From assembly GCA_964520615.1 (NCBI GenBank), contig CAZFNL010000137.1:1-64000 (forward strand): a stretch of 64,000 nt of DNA, read 5' to 3'. Positions within the stretch are counted from its first letter, which is position 1, and each line of letters begins with the position of its first letter. Below the pieces are notes generated by a model. That model searched no databases. It was not told the DNA's origin and saw only the letters and a program-made list of their open reading frames with translations. Source of the stretch: JAMCUI01 sp964520615. Lineage in GTDB: Bacteria; Patescibacteriota; Microgenomatia; 2-02-FULL-39-11. Both the position numbers and the translations under genes were made by a program. Positions 25,556 to 33,899 of this stretch are shown piece by piece.

Positions 25556-26557
25556 TTAAAATTCGCCCACAAGGACTATTTCTTCTTTCAACTCTACTCC
25601 AAACGCATCTTTCACTCTTTTTTTTGCGGTATTTATCAATTCTAACACATCTGACGCCTTTGCTCCGCCCGAATGGATAATAAAATTAGAATGATGATCG
25701 GAAAATCTTAATGGACCTTTGGAAAAACCTTTGAGTCCTGCTCTTTCAATAAGATATCCGGCGGAAACCGTCAAATTAGGCGTAGACAATCTTATTGCGT
25801 CACTCTTTTGTATATTGCGGAAGGTGCATCCCGAAGAAAAAACACCATGAGGCTGAGTGGTATTTCGATAATTTATAACCTCTGTCGCTTCCTGCCAAAG
25901 TTCTTCCCTATCACCGACGATAAGCTCTAAAACCACAGAAAGAACGATCTCACGGGTTTTCTGCAAAATAGAATAATCATATCCAAACTTAAAATACTCA
26001 CCCGCAACTTCTTTTTGTTTGCCTTTTTTATCTATTAATTTTGCTCCAACCAATCGTTCTCCGAAAAATTTACCTTTTTTCATATTATGAGCGTTAATAT
26101 AAACTGCGCCTCCTACAGTACCCGGCTGTCCCAAAAAATATTGTAAACCAGAAAGTCCCTGATCCAGGGAATATCTCACTAATCTATTCAGACTAACTCC
26201 ACTATCAACCTCAATATAAACAGTATGTACTCCGGTTCTTATCTTCCGACCCACAGGCTTTTCTTTTCCTCCTTTAGCCCCAACGAATTTTATTCTCTTC
26301 GTTTCGTTTTTAATAACCAGTCCCCTAAAACCCTTATCGGATATAAGAAGATTTGAACCTCCTCCTATCACAAAAAAAGGGGTATCAAATTGGGCAGCAA
26401 GATATATGGCATTAAGTAAATCCTGTGAGTCTTGGGCGCGAAAGAATAAATCTGCAGTTCCACCAATACGAAAGGTAGAATATTTATAAAGCGGTTCTGC
26501 TTCTAAAACTCTTGCTTCACCTAATGCTTTTTTTAATTCAGGATAAATAGCTTTCAT
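25556..26557 (-). CDS. murB: UDP-N-acetylenolpyruvoylglucosamine reductase MurB
   Basis: MurB reduces the enolpyruvyl group with NADPH to make UDP-MurNAc. The 333-residue flavoprotein shows TFRIGGTADLFF, the FAD-binding FVIGGGSNLLISDKG, GQPGTVGGAVYINAHN, the catalytic motif SSGCTFRN (cysteine at the position usually serine in E. coli-like enzymes; cysteine occurs in many others) and the C-terminal glutamate in ELKEEIVLVG. A 15-residue Lys/Gly-rich insert occurs near residue 85. It sits between murC and murA. Confidence 0.94.
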   Translation of the reverse strand: MKAIYPELKKALGEARVLEAEPLYKYSTFRIGGTADLFFRAQDSQDLLNAIYLAAQFDTPFFVIGGGSNLLISDKGFRGLVIKNETKRIKFVGAKGGKEKPVGRKIRTGVHTVYIEVDSGVSLNRLVRYSLDQGLSGLQYFLGQPGTVGGAVYINAHNMKKGKFFGERLVGAKLIDKKGKQKEVAGEYFKFGYDYSILQKTREIVLSVVLELIVGDREELWQEATEVINYRNTTQPHGVFSSGCTFRNIQKSDAIRLSTPNLTVSAGYLIERAGLKGFSKGPLRFSDHHSNFIIHSGGAKASDVLELINTAKKRVKDAFGVELKEEIVLVGEF

Positions 26558-26638
26558 TATGAATAATTTTGCCTTCAGTAACGATAATTTTATGTTTTTT
26601 GGTATAAAAGTACAAAAATATTCGTTTATCGAATGGAT

Positions 26639-28063
26639 TTATTTTTGTATTTCCTTTATTGTTGAAATCAGGTCGTTGCGCCACGTAAAAATGTCCCCTG
26701 CTCCCATAGCTATTATAAGATCATTATTACGGACAACTGATTTTAGATAAGACAATATTTCTTCCTTGCTCTTTTTATAAATAACGTTGTTTCTCTGCCT
26801 GTTTGCCTCAATAATTAGCTGTTTGGAGTTTATCGCCGGATCAAATTTTTCCCTAGCTGAAGGATAAATCTCGGATATTATCGCTAAATCAGCTTCCAAA
26901 AAAGATCGTGCAAAATCCGAAAAAAGCGCTTTTGTTCTAGAATATGTATGAGGTTGGAAAATAACTATAATTCTCCTCTCAGGAAACCACTGCCTGGCTG
27001 CAGAAATAGTAGCCTTTATCTCACTTGGGTGATGAGCATAATCGTCATAAATGCTAATTCCGTCAATTTGGGAGAGTTTCTCAAATCTTCTTTTAGAGCC
27101 AATATAATGTTTCAACAATTCTCTAATCTTTTCCCACCCTATTCCGGTCTGATTTGCTACAATCGCTGTTGCAAGAGCGTTAAGAAGATTATGCTTTCCC
27201 GGAACTTTCAGCATAAATTCACCTAAATCCAAACCGTGGCTTTTTACCCTCATAAAACTTACGCCGTCACCGAAATAATGTTTAGTTATTTGATAATCAG
27301 CTAAGGGAGAAAACCCATAAGTCATAATATCCGCAGGAATGTTTTTTAATGTATCCATTGCATTTTCATTATCAACGCATGTGATCACCAACCCATTTCT
27401 TGGTATTTTCATGGCAAATTTTCTAAAGGCTTCTTTCACTTTATCAATATTTCTGTACGCGTCTGGATGGTCATATTCTATATTTGTAATAACCAGAAAC
27501 TTTGGTGATTGCCAAAGAAATCTTGGAGTACTATCAGTGATTGGACAAGTCATGTATTCGTCAGCTTCAGCGATAAAATAATCTCCTTTACCAAAATGTC
27601 CTGCAGGACCTAAACCGTTAATCTGAGCTGTGCCTATTAGGTATGAAGGGTCAAATCCTCCAAGAGTCATTACCGTGGCAATAAGAGATGATGTGGTAGT
27701 CTTACCATGGCATCCCGCGACTGATATGCCGGTTTTCCCTTTCATCAATTCGCCTATAAATTGACCATGCATGTACACAGAGAGCTTGTTTTTTTTAGCT
27801 TGCTGAGCTTCAGGATTAGTCATGCCTCCATGAGCTCCTGTGACGATGACATAATCATATTTACGTTGTCCTAAATTATCAGGCTTAAATCCACGCTTTA
27901 TCTTTATTTTCAATTTTTTTAATACTGGATCTGTAGGAAAATGTTCATCTATATCAGAACCAGTAACATCAAACCCTTTCTCTACAAGATATACAGCAAG
28001 AGCGGTCATAGCTATTCCCTTGATACCGACTAGATATGCGGTTTTTTTCTTTTTGATTTGCAT
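26639..28063 (-). CDS. murC: UDP-N-acetylmuramate--L-alanine ligase MurC
   Basis: MurC adds L-alanine to UDP-MurNAc. The 474-residue protein has all three Mur ligase domains: the N-terminal Rossmann-like UDP-binding domain (VGIKGIAMTALA), the ATP loop SVAGCHGKTTTSSL at about residue 112, EADEY and NIEYDHPDAY, and the C-terminal domain with YDDYAHHPSEIKA, typical of MurC and Mpl. Mpl, which reuses tripeptide, is the main alternative, but location in the dcw cluster favours MurC. Of the three Mur ligases here it is the only one with a regular N-terminal domain. Confidence 0.92.
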   Translation of the reverse strand: MQIKKKKTAYLVGIKGIAMTALAVYLVEKGFDVTGSDIDEHFPTDPVLKKLKIKIKRGFKPDNLGQRKYDYVIVTGAHGGMTNPEAQQAKKNKLSVYMHGQFIGELMKGKTGISVAGCHGKTTTSSLIATVMTLGGFDPSYLIGTAQINGLGPAGHFGKGDYFIAEADEYMTCPITDSTPRFLWQSPKFLVITNIEYDHPDAYRNIDKVKEAFRKFAMKIPRNGLVITCVDNENAMDTLKNIPADIMTYGFSPLADYQITKHYFGDGVSFMRVKSHGLDLGEFMLKVPGKHNLLNALATAIVANQTGIGWEKIRELLKHYIGSKRRFEKLSQIDGISIYDDYAHHPSEIKATISAARQWFPERRIIVIFQPHTYSRTKALFSDFARSFLEADLAIISEIYPSAREKFDPAINSKQLIIEANRQRNNVIYKKSKEEILSYLKSVVRNNDLIIAMGAGDIFTWRNDLISTIKEIQK

Positions 28064-28085
28064 ATTGGATTTACAAAATATTATT

Positions 28086-28754
28086 CTAATTTATTAATCT
28101 TATCACGCTAATATTTCTTCCTGATTTATCCTTATCCCGACGAAATGACGCAAATTCTTTATTACATTTAGTACAAACATCAAAGTTATCTATATTTTTT
28201 CGTTTGATACCCTTTGTTAAAATTGCGTTTACTGCAACCGATCCGATATCTAAATACCATCTGTCCTCTCTTTTTTCAGAAATTGCATGACCAATTCTGT
28301 CCTTAGTTTGGAAAGTTTTAATCCGTGCGTAAGGCACATCATAACAACAATTTCCAATGTGAGGACCAATTACGCATATTATGTCTTTTACTTTCACTCC
28401 TTTACTAAGTAGTAAGTCAATGGCATTACTAATAATTCCAACCATAAGTCCCTTCCAACCAGCATGTAAAGCACAAACGATTTTTTTATCCGGCACAAAT
28501 AAAAAAACTGGCATGCAATCTGCCGTTCTTATCTGTAAATATATAGATTTATCTGTAATCATTCCGTCAAAACCATCAGGTTTTATCACCTTACTATCAT
28601 TAAATTCCAATATTCTGTTTCCGTGAACCTGTTCAACTTTACAAACGTTTTTACTGAAAATACCGAATTTTTTCAGCGCCTTACTTTCGGTTTCATTGAA
28701 AAAATAATGACTAACCAGTTGAGAATATTTTTGTAGAAGATTGGACTTGAGCAT
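28086..28754 (-). CDS. YfiH/LACC1-family purine nucleoside phosphorylase (multicopper-type)
   Basis: A 222-residue YfiH-type protein, formerly called polyphenol oxidase. Members bind metal through two His and one Cys and cleave purine nucleosides; E. coli YfiH has also been linked to wall-precursor quality control. Seen here: QVHGNRI, RTADCMPVF with the cysteine, ALHAGWKGLM, and GPHIGNCCYDV. It lies between murE and murC, a common position for this family in several phyla, which favours a wall-related role. Confidence 0.88.
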   Translation of the reverse strand: MLKSNLLQKYSQLVSHYFFNETESKALKKFGIFSKNVCKVEQVHGNRILEFNDSKVIKPDGFDGMITDKSIYLQIRTADCMPVFLFVPDKKIVCALHAGWKGLMVGIISNAIDLLLSKGVKVKDIICVIGPHIGNCCYDVPYARIKTFQTKDRIGHAISEKREDRWYLDIGSVAVNAILTKGIKRKNIDNFDVCTKCNKEFASFRRDKDKSGRNISVIRLIN

Positions 28755-28808
28755 AAAATAAACTCCCTAAATTATATTTATGAATAAGACGGCTTAAACT
28801 ATGTATAT

Positions 28809-30041
28809 CTATCTCTTCCCGGATAAGGCTTTTTCAACAGCTAATTTTTCGTCCCATGGATATTCTATATTCCCATAACACATTGATTTTTCATGTCCTT
28901 TACCAGTGATAAGTATTGTATCTCCGCCACCAGCCAATTTTCGTATGGCAAAGTTAATAGCTTCCTGTCTGTCAGGAATTTTCCAAAAACTCCTCTTTAC
29001 CTTTTTGTATTCAACTAACAATCTTTTTCTCTTATCAACAAATGTCATGCCGCCAATTACACAACCCTTAGCGATTTCATCTATTATGTCTCTAACATCC
29101 TCAGTTCTGGGGTCTTCTGCAGTAAGAATAGCAACATCTGACAATTTAGATGCTATTTCTCCCATTATTGGCCTTTTAAGCCTATCTCTCAACCCCGCAC
29201 ATCCAAATACGACAATCAGTCTGTTTCGCGTCATTTCTCTGCAAGCAGCAAGCGCCTTTTCCAAAGCATCAGGCTTATGGGCAAAATCAATGAATATCCT
29301 GTAGTTTCTTCTGATTTTAATCTCTTCCATGCGTCCGGGAATTCCCTTAAAATCAGCGATCGCCATTTCAACTTTTGACTTCTCTAAACCTAAAATTGAA
29401 GCTACGGATGCAGCAGCAAGACAATTATAGAGATTAAACTTTCCGGGAATAAGAGGTTTCATATCATAATCTTTCAGTGTAATATCTGCGGGACGATCTA
29501 TTCCATACCTTACAATCTTTCCTGATGCCTTTTGTCTCAAAAAATGAAAGTTTGACTCGTCCATGTTTAATACGCTGAAGGAAGCCCCGTTCATAATTTT
29601 TGCTTTTATTTTCTTATAGTTTTCAAAACTCTTATGATAATCAAGATGCTCATGGGTAATATTTGTCACTACAGCAATATCAATTGAAGTTCCCCAAACT
29701 CTATACTGATCAAGGGCGTGTGAAGTGACCTCAAGAATAAAATATTCACTTCCTCCCTTTTGGGCACTTTTAATAAACTTCTGCAAAGCCCAGGAAGAAG
29801 GTGTTGTAACATGAAATCCAGTATCATAAGTCTTACCGCTTATGTTTGCTTCAACAGTGGATACCATAGAAACCTTGTATCCCAAGCGTTGTAAAATATG
29901 ATAGATAAGATGGGTAGTAGTAGTTTTGCCTGAAGTTCCTGTTACACCTATAATTTTCATTTTCCCGGCAGGAAATCCGTAAAAGATACATGCGAAGAAT
30001 GCATTTAGAAAATGTAAATAATTTTTAAACTGTTGCAGCAT
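28809..30041 (-). CDS. murE: MurE-like Mur ligase with a shortened N-terminus
   Basis: MurE adds the third amino acid to UDP-MurNAc-Ala-Glu. Here the ATP loop VTGTSGKTTTTH begins only about 30 residues after the preferred ATG at 30041 (a TTG at 30083 would add 14), so the UDP-sugar-binding domain of about 90 residues is missing. Middle and C-terminal domains are regular: LEVTSHALDQYR, NITHEHLDYH, FKGIPGRMEEI, DFAHKPDALEKAL, VVFGCAGLRDR. The amino-acid specificity motif reads EDPRTED where meso-DAP enzymes have DNPR. Its place after ftsI is the usual one for murE. Function is likely stem-peptide ligation, but the acceptor must be bound in some other way. Confidence 0.82.
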   Translation of the reverse strand: MLQQFKNYLHFLNAFFACIFYGFPAGKMKIIGVTGTSGKTTTTHLIYHILQRLGYKVSMVSTVEANISGKTYDTGFHVTTPSSWALQKFIKSAQKGGSEYFILEVTSHALDQYRVWGTSIDIAVVTNITHEHLDYHKSFENYKKIKAKIMNGASFSVLNMDESNFHFLRQKASGKIVRYGIDRPADITLKDYDMKPLIPGKFNLYNCLAAASVASILGLEKSKVEMAIADFKGIPGRMEEIKIRRNYRIFIDFAHKPDALEKALAACREMTRNRLIVVFGCAGLRDRLKRPIMGEIASKLSDVAILTAEDPRTEDVRDIIDEIAKGCVIGGMTFVDKRKRLLVEYKKVKRSFWKIPDRQEAINFAIRKLAGGGDTILITGKGHEKSMCYGNIEYPWDEKLAVEKALSGKR

Positions 30042-30122
30042 GAGTTTGTCTATAATCAGCTTATAGTATGCTATAAGGTACAATTATAACAGAATTGAGG
30101 CAGTATATCCAAAAGTATAAAA

Positions 30123-31802
30123 TCAATCCGACGGTGATATTTTCAGATATGAAAAAAGCTGTTTTGCAATCGAAAAAAACACAGGTGCGGCTGTTTCCGA
30201 ACCCCACTGAGATGCTGTAGGCTCATCGAGTACTACCAGCATGACAAATTTAGGATTATCCACAGGGGCAAAACCAACAAATGAAGCAATTGTTTTTGAA
30301 CTGTCGTAATGGCCTGAAATTGGAACCTGAGCTGTGCCGGTTTTACCAGCAATACGAAAGCCTGCCGGCTTGAGGTTTTTTGTTTCACCTTTATCCACCG
30401 CCTCAACCATCATTTCTTTCACCACATCCGTAGTCATTTTGGAGAAAACTGTCCTTACAATTTTTGGTGCTATTTCGATTTGGCTTCCATTATCAGTGCT
30501 TATACTTTTAACCACATGAGGTTCCATCAATTTTCCTCCGTTGGCAATTGCCGATACGGCAGTAACCATCTGTAATGGAGTCACGGCAACCCCTTGACCA
30601 AATGAGGCTGTAGCGTAATCAATCGGATACCATTTGTCTCTTGGACGTAAATCCGGTGATGATTCTTCCTGCAAATCTATTCCAGTTATACTACCGATAC
30701 CAAGATTTTTCAGGTAATTTAAGAAGACCATTTTTTCCAACTTTTCCTCAACAAATACCATTCCGACATTTGATGAATATTCTAGAATTTGAGTCATGGT
30801 TATCTTACCATGATATTGTCTATTCCATGTATTTATAGTATAACCACCGATTTCCACCGGTCCTGATTCATCGTATAACATATCTGCAGTCACTTTACCT
30901 TCATTTATTGCTGATGACATTACAAGTACCTTAAATGTTGAACCCGGCTCATAAAAGGAAGCTACCGCAGGATTTTTATAATACTGCGTGGGATAATTAT
31001 AAAAATCTGCCGGGTCATATGATGGATATGATGCCATAGCGAGTATTCCTCCGGTATTTGGATCCATAATTATGACTGACCCGCCTTTTGCACCGTATAA
31101 TTCTATTCCTTCTTTCAGTTTAGTCTGAGCTATAAATTGAATAGTTTTATCCAAATATAAAGTCAAGTCTCTACCATCCTGAGCCAATATGACTTGCCTC
31201 TCGCCCGACAAGATAGGGTTTCCTTGCGCATCCTGATCCTGAACTATCATACCGTTCCTACCGCGTAACTGTTCGTCATAATAACCTTCAAGTCCAAAAT
31301 ATCCCTTATCTTTCCCATTGGCATCTTTACCTACAAAACCCAAAAGATGAGCTGACATAGATCCCTCGGGATAATATCTTTTCTGTTCAGAAAGAAAATC
31401 AACTCCATTCAAATTAAATTTCTTTATACTTTTTACCGGACTCTCATCCACCTTATGTGCTATAGGCACCCAAACAAGTGACTTGTTATCCAAACTAGCT
31501 GAAATGGTGGATATAGGAATATTTAAGGCTTCCGACAGTACAGATTCTACTTTGGAAATATCTGTAATCTTTTTTGGCTCAATATAAACTCCATAAGCTT
31601 TTTTGTTTAAGACCATAGGACTACCATCTGAGGCAAAAATCCTTCCTCGACTTGCCGATACTGCCAAAGAAGTCTGACTTTGATTTTGAGCCAACGCTCC
31701 TAGACTATCCGCTGATAAAACTTGCCAGTAAAAAAGTTTCATTGCCACTAACCCAAAAAAAATAAAAAGTAGCAAAAAGAAGAATTTTATCCTCAGGTTC
31801 AT
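30123..31802 (-). CDS. ftsI: Division transpeptidase FtsI / penicillin-binding protein
   Basis: The class B penicillin-binding protein that crosslinks septal peptidoglycan with FtsW. The 559-residue protein has one N-terminal membrane anchor (about residues 5-22), a dimerisation domain (ASRGRIFASDG start), and a transpeptidase domain with the three active-site motifs: EPGSTFKVLV (SxxK serine), EYSSNVGM (SxN) and AGKTGTAQVP (KTG). Its ATG overlaps the stop of ftsL as ATGA. No PASTA domains follow. Complete and expected to be beta-lactam sensitive in principle. Confidence 0.95.
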   Translation of the reverse strand: MNLRIKFFFLLLFIFFGLVAMKLFYWQVLSADSLGALAQNQSQTSLAVSASRGRIFASDGSPMVLNKKAYGVYIEPKKITDISKVESVLSEALNIPISTISASLDNKSLVWVPIAHKVDESPVKSIKKFNLNGVDFLSEQKRYYPEGSMSAHLLGFVGKDANGKDKGYFGLEGYYDEQLRGRNGMIVQDQDAQGNPILSGERQVILAQDGRDLTLYLDKTIQFIAQTKLKEGIELYGAKGGSVIIMDPNTGGILAMASYPSYDPADFYNYPTQYYKNPAVASFYEPGSTFKVLVMSSAINEGKVTADMLYDESGPVEIGGYTINTWNRQYHGKITMTQILEYSSNVGMVFVEEKLEKMVFLNYLKNLGIGSITGIDLQEESSPDLRPRDKWYPIDYATASFGQGVAVTPLQMVTAVSAIANGGKLMEPHVVKSISTDNGSQIEIAPKIVRTVFSKMTTDVVKEMMVEAVDKGETKNLKPAGFRIAGKTGTAQVPISGHYDSSKTIASFVGFAPVDNPKFVMLVVLDEPTASQWGSETAAPVFFSIAKQLFSYLKISPSD

Positions 31803-32116
31803 AAAGATGATTGAAGACTGTAGGCTACTGGAAGCGGCGTGTCAAGAGAAATGAGAATTGATGTTTTAACCAAACCAAACTGTCCGGCCTCTTGGGAAAT
31901 AGTGGCGATTGCCGAGGCAGATGCTATTTTTTCTGTTAGCAAACTGTTATCATCCTGCAAACTCTGTATTTGACCGTTTAAGCTAGTTAGCTTAATCCCA
32001 ACCGTAGAGAATTTATTTAAGAGTACTACCTGAATGACAGCGAAAAGGGAAACAGCTGCTAAAAGTAAAATGTTTATTTTAGACTGGTGATTGTTATTAA
32101 TTTTCATCCTTTCCAT
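31799..32116 (-). CDS. FtsL-like division protein
   Basis: A 105-residue bitopic protein: short basic N-terminus, one membrane helix (about residues 15-32, ILLLAAVSLFAVIQVVLL), then a heptad-like coiled coil (LTSLNGQIQSLQDDNSLLTEKI). This size, topology and position between rsmH and ftsI identify it as FtsL, although FtsL proteins share little sequence. FtsL with FtsB and FtsQ activates FtsWI. No separate ftsB is seen in the window. Confidence 0.75.
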   Translation of the reverse strand: MERMKINNNHQSKINILLLAAVSLFAVIQVVLLNKFSTVGIKLTSLNGQIQSLQDDNSLLTEKIASASAIATISQEAGQFGLVKTSILISLDTPLPVAYSLQSSL

Positions 32117-32125
32117 AATTTCAAC

Positions 32126-33058
32126 CTAAACTTTTTCAGCTATCCTCAGTTTTCCAGATTTTGACCGTTTATTTATACTTAATTCAGAATATTTAACAGT
32201 AATTGGTCTTTTGGTAACTATATTGAGTCTTTTCTCCCGGCTGTTCTTTCGAAAAAAGGTCTTTACCAGTCTATCCTCAAGCGAATGATAACTAACTACG
32301 CACAGTCTGCCTTTGGGGCTTAAAAGATCTATTGCCTGAGTCAACCCATTTACCAAATTTGTCATCTCTCCGTTTACTTCAATACGCAAAGATTGAAATA
32401 TTCTTGCCAGGCTATTATTTATCTTTAACTCCAAATACTTATTTTCTAATCCCTTATGTAGACTTATTGAAACAATATCCACTAACTGTCCAACATTTAT
32501 TATTGGTTTTATGGCACGGGCGAAAACAACAGCTGAAGCAATTGCCCCAGAATTGAGTTCCTCAGCGTATTTACTAAATATTTCATACAATTTTTCCTTT
32601 GAATAATTATTCAATATGTATGCGGCGGTCTTATCTGTATCTGTATCCATTCTCATGTCTAAAGGCTCACTAGTTTTTCTGAAAGAAAATCCTCTGCCTG
32701 AACTTTCAAGTTGATGAGTAGACATACCAAGATCAAATACTATTCCATCTACTTTGCTAAAATCGGCTTCTTTAGCCAAGCTTTCCAAATAGCCGAAATT
32801 ACCTTTTGAAAGAACGATTTTTCCCTTAACACCGCTTTCTAATTTCTCTTTTTCGAGTCTTTCACTTACCCATTTCAAAGCATCGTTATCTATATCTACT
32901 CCCAGTACCTTTCCACCATTTTCTGCAATTGCGAAAGTATATCCACCTCCACCAAGCGTCGCATCAATATACTTTGCTCCACACTTCACTCTTAACCCAT
33001 CAAGCACTTCGGAAAGAAGTACCGGAGTATGATATGAGTCCGTCGGTTGTAAAATCAT
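32126..33058 (-). CDS. rsmH: 16S rRNA (cytosine-1402-N4)-methyltransferase RsmH
   Basis: RsmH (MraW) methylates N4 of C1402 in the ribosomal P site. The protein of about 310 residues shows SYHTPVLLSEVLDGL, the SAM loop DATLGGGGYTFA, the motif DGIVFDLGMSTHQL, and RIFQSLRIEVNGE and CVVSYHSLEDRLVK further on, all signatures of the family. ATG 33058 is preferred to the TTG at 33079 because SYHTPVL is near the family start. Second gene of the dcw cluster, 127 bases after mraZ. Confidence 0.96.
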   Translation of the reverse strand: MILQPTDSYHTPVLLSEVLDGLRVKCGAKYIDATLGGGGYTFAIAENGGKVLGVDIDNDALKWVSERLEKEKLESGVKGKIVLSKGNFGYLESLAKEADFSKVDGIVFDLGMSTHQLESSGRGFSFRKTSEPLDMRMDTDTDKTAAYILNNYSKEKLYEIFSKYAEELNSGAIASAVVFARAIKPIINVGQLVDIVSISLHKGLENKYLELKINNSLARIFQSLRIEVNGEMTNLVNGLTQAIDLLSPKGRLCVVSYHSLEDRLVKTFFRKNSREKRLNIVTKRPITVKYSELSINKRSKSGKLRIAEKV

Positions 33059-33205
33059 AGGCAGTGTGATTTTATCCAAGAATTATTACCTCCGGCACTC
33101 CTTCTTTCCGTATTCAGTTAACTTTCATTCTTTATAATCGATTCTATATTCCTCCCGCATTCATTTATTCCAAATCGCAAAATGAATCCATGCGCTCTTC
33201 AAACG

Positions 33206-33595
33206 TCATAATTTATTTCTGTAATCTTCCCAATTTCTTTTAGACCAAATCTCAAAATGGTCTCCTGCTCCAATAATCACCAAACTTTCAGATATGTCTG
33301 CATATCCCATCATTTCCTGCGGCAGGACGAACCTGCCCTGTGCATCCAAATCTATACTCACTGCACCGGAATACATTTTTCTCCTTAAATCTCTTCCCTC
33401 TTTGTCTGAAAATAAAGGCCTTGCCAATTCTGTTCTTGTCACTTCCTCCCACGATTTTTCCGGAAAGCCGAAAATACAATGCTCAAATCCGGTAGTCAAC
33501 ACAATTCTGTCTCCACCCAAAGAGTTTCTTATCTTTTTCGGCAATGCAACCCTGCCTTTATCCATCAAATTCGGTTCGTATGTGCCTAAAAACAT
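33206..33595 (-). CDS. mraZ: Transcriptional regulator MraZ
   Basis: MraZ is a ring-forming DNA-binding protein with two AbrB-like SpoVT motifs that controls its own dcw operon. The 129 residues contain both: MFLGTYEPNLMDKGRVALPKKIR at the start and AVSIDLDAQGRFVLPQEMM in the second half. It is slightly shorter than the 140-150 residues common elsewhere, ending soon after the second motif. It is the first gene of the cluster, with operator repeats directly upstream. Confidence 0.95.
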   Translation of the reverse strand: MFLGTYEPNLMDKGRVALPKKIRNSLGGDRIVLTTGFEHCIFGFPEKSWEEVTRTELARPLFSDKEGRDLRRKMYSGAVSIDLDAQGRFVLPQEMMGYADISESLVIIGAGDHFEIWSKRNWEDYRNKL

Positions 33596-33611
33596 ATTTC
33601 TACATTTATCA

Positions 33612-33662
33612 CCACTTTACACCACTTTATTCCATAATGCTACTGTAACCACCTCTTGTCAA
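33612..33662 (-). promoter_or_regulatory. dcw promoter with MraZ operator repeats
   Basis: On the minus strand a TTGACA (33657-33662) and CATTAT (33634-33639) are 17 bases apart, a good promoter. Two direct repeats of AAAGTGG, exactly 10 bases apart (33622-33628 and 33612-33618), follow at the transcription start. MraZ of mycoplasmas binds AAAGTG-type repeats, and E. coli MraZ binds 10-base-spaced TGGG repeats. Together this is a clear autoregulatory site for mraZ and the operon behind it. Confidence 0.75.
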
Positions 33663-33700
33663 GAGGCAACAGCAGCACTTATCCCTTCAATACAAGTGTC

Positions 33701-33770
33701 ATTCTCGAGAAGGCGAGAATCCTGATTCCCAATCAGGCTCGCCTCGCTGGTGAAGCGGGTCGGGCCCGAC
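33701..33770. repeat. Row of four hairpins between mraZ and the PilM-like gene
   Basis: Perfect stems follow each other: 33701-33707 with 33714-33720 (7 bp), 33721-33727 with 33731-33737 (7 bp), 33745-33748 with 33754-33757, and the palindrome gtcgggcccgac at 33759-33770. Part of it (33736-33761) repeats the unit at 14631-14655. From 33771 to 33899 I see no gene. The array is too GC-rich and ordered for chance in this AT-rich DNA; it may be a mobile palindrome cluster or a transcription barrier. Confidence 0.5.
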
Positions 33771-33899
33771 AAAACAACATTATCGAAGCAAAAAAAAGGA
33801 TATCGAAATGAGTTCTAGCACTCAGGCAGGAAATAAATCTCAAGAGATGACTTAGAACCAAAAATGGGGGATAACAATGAATGAAACAATTTCGGGTTT

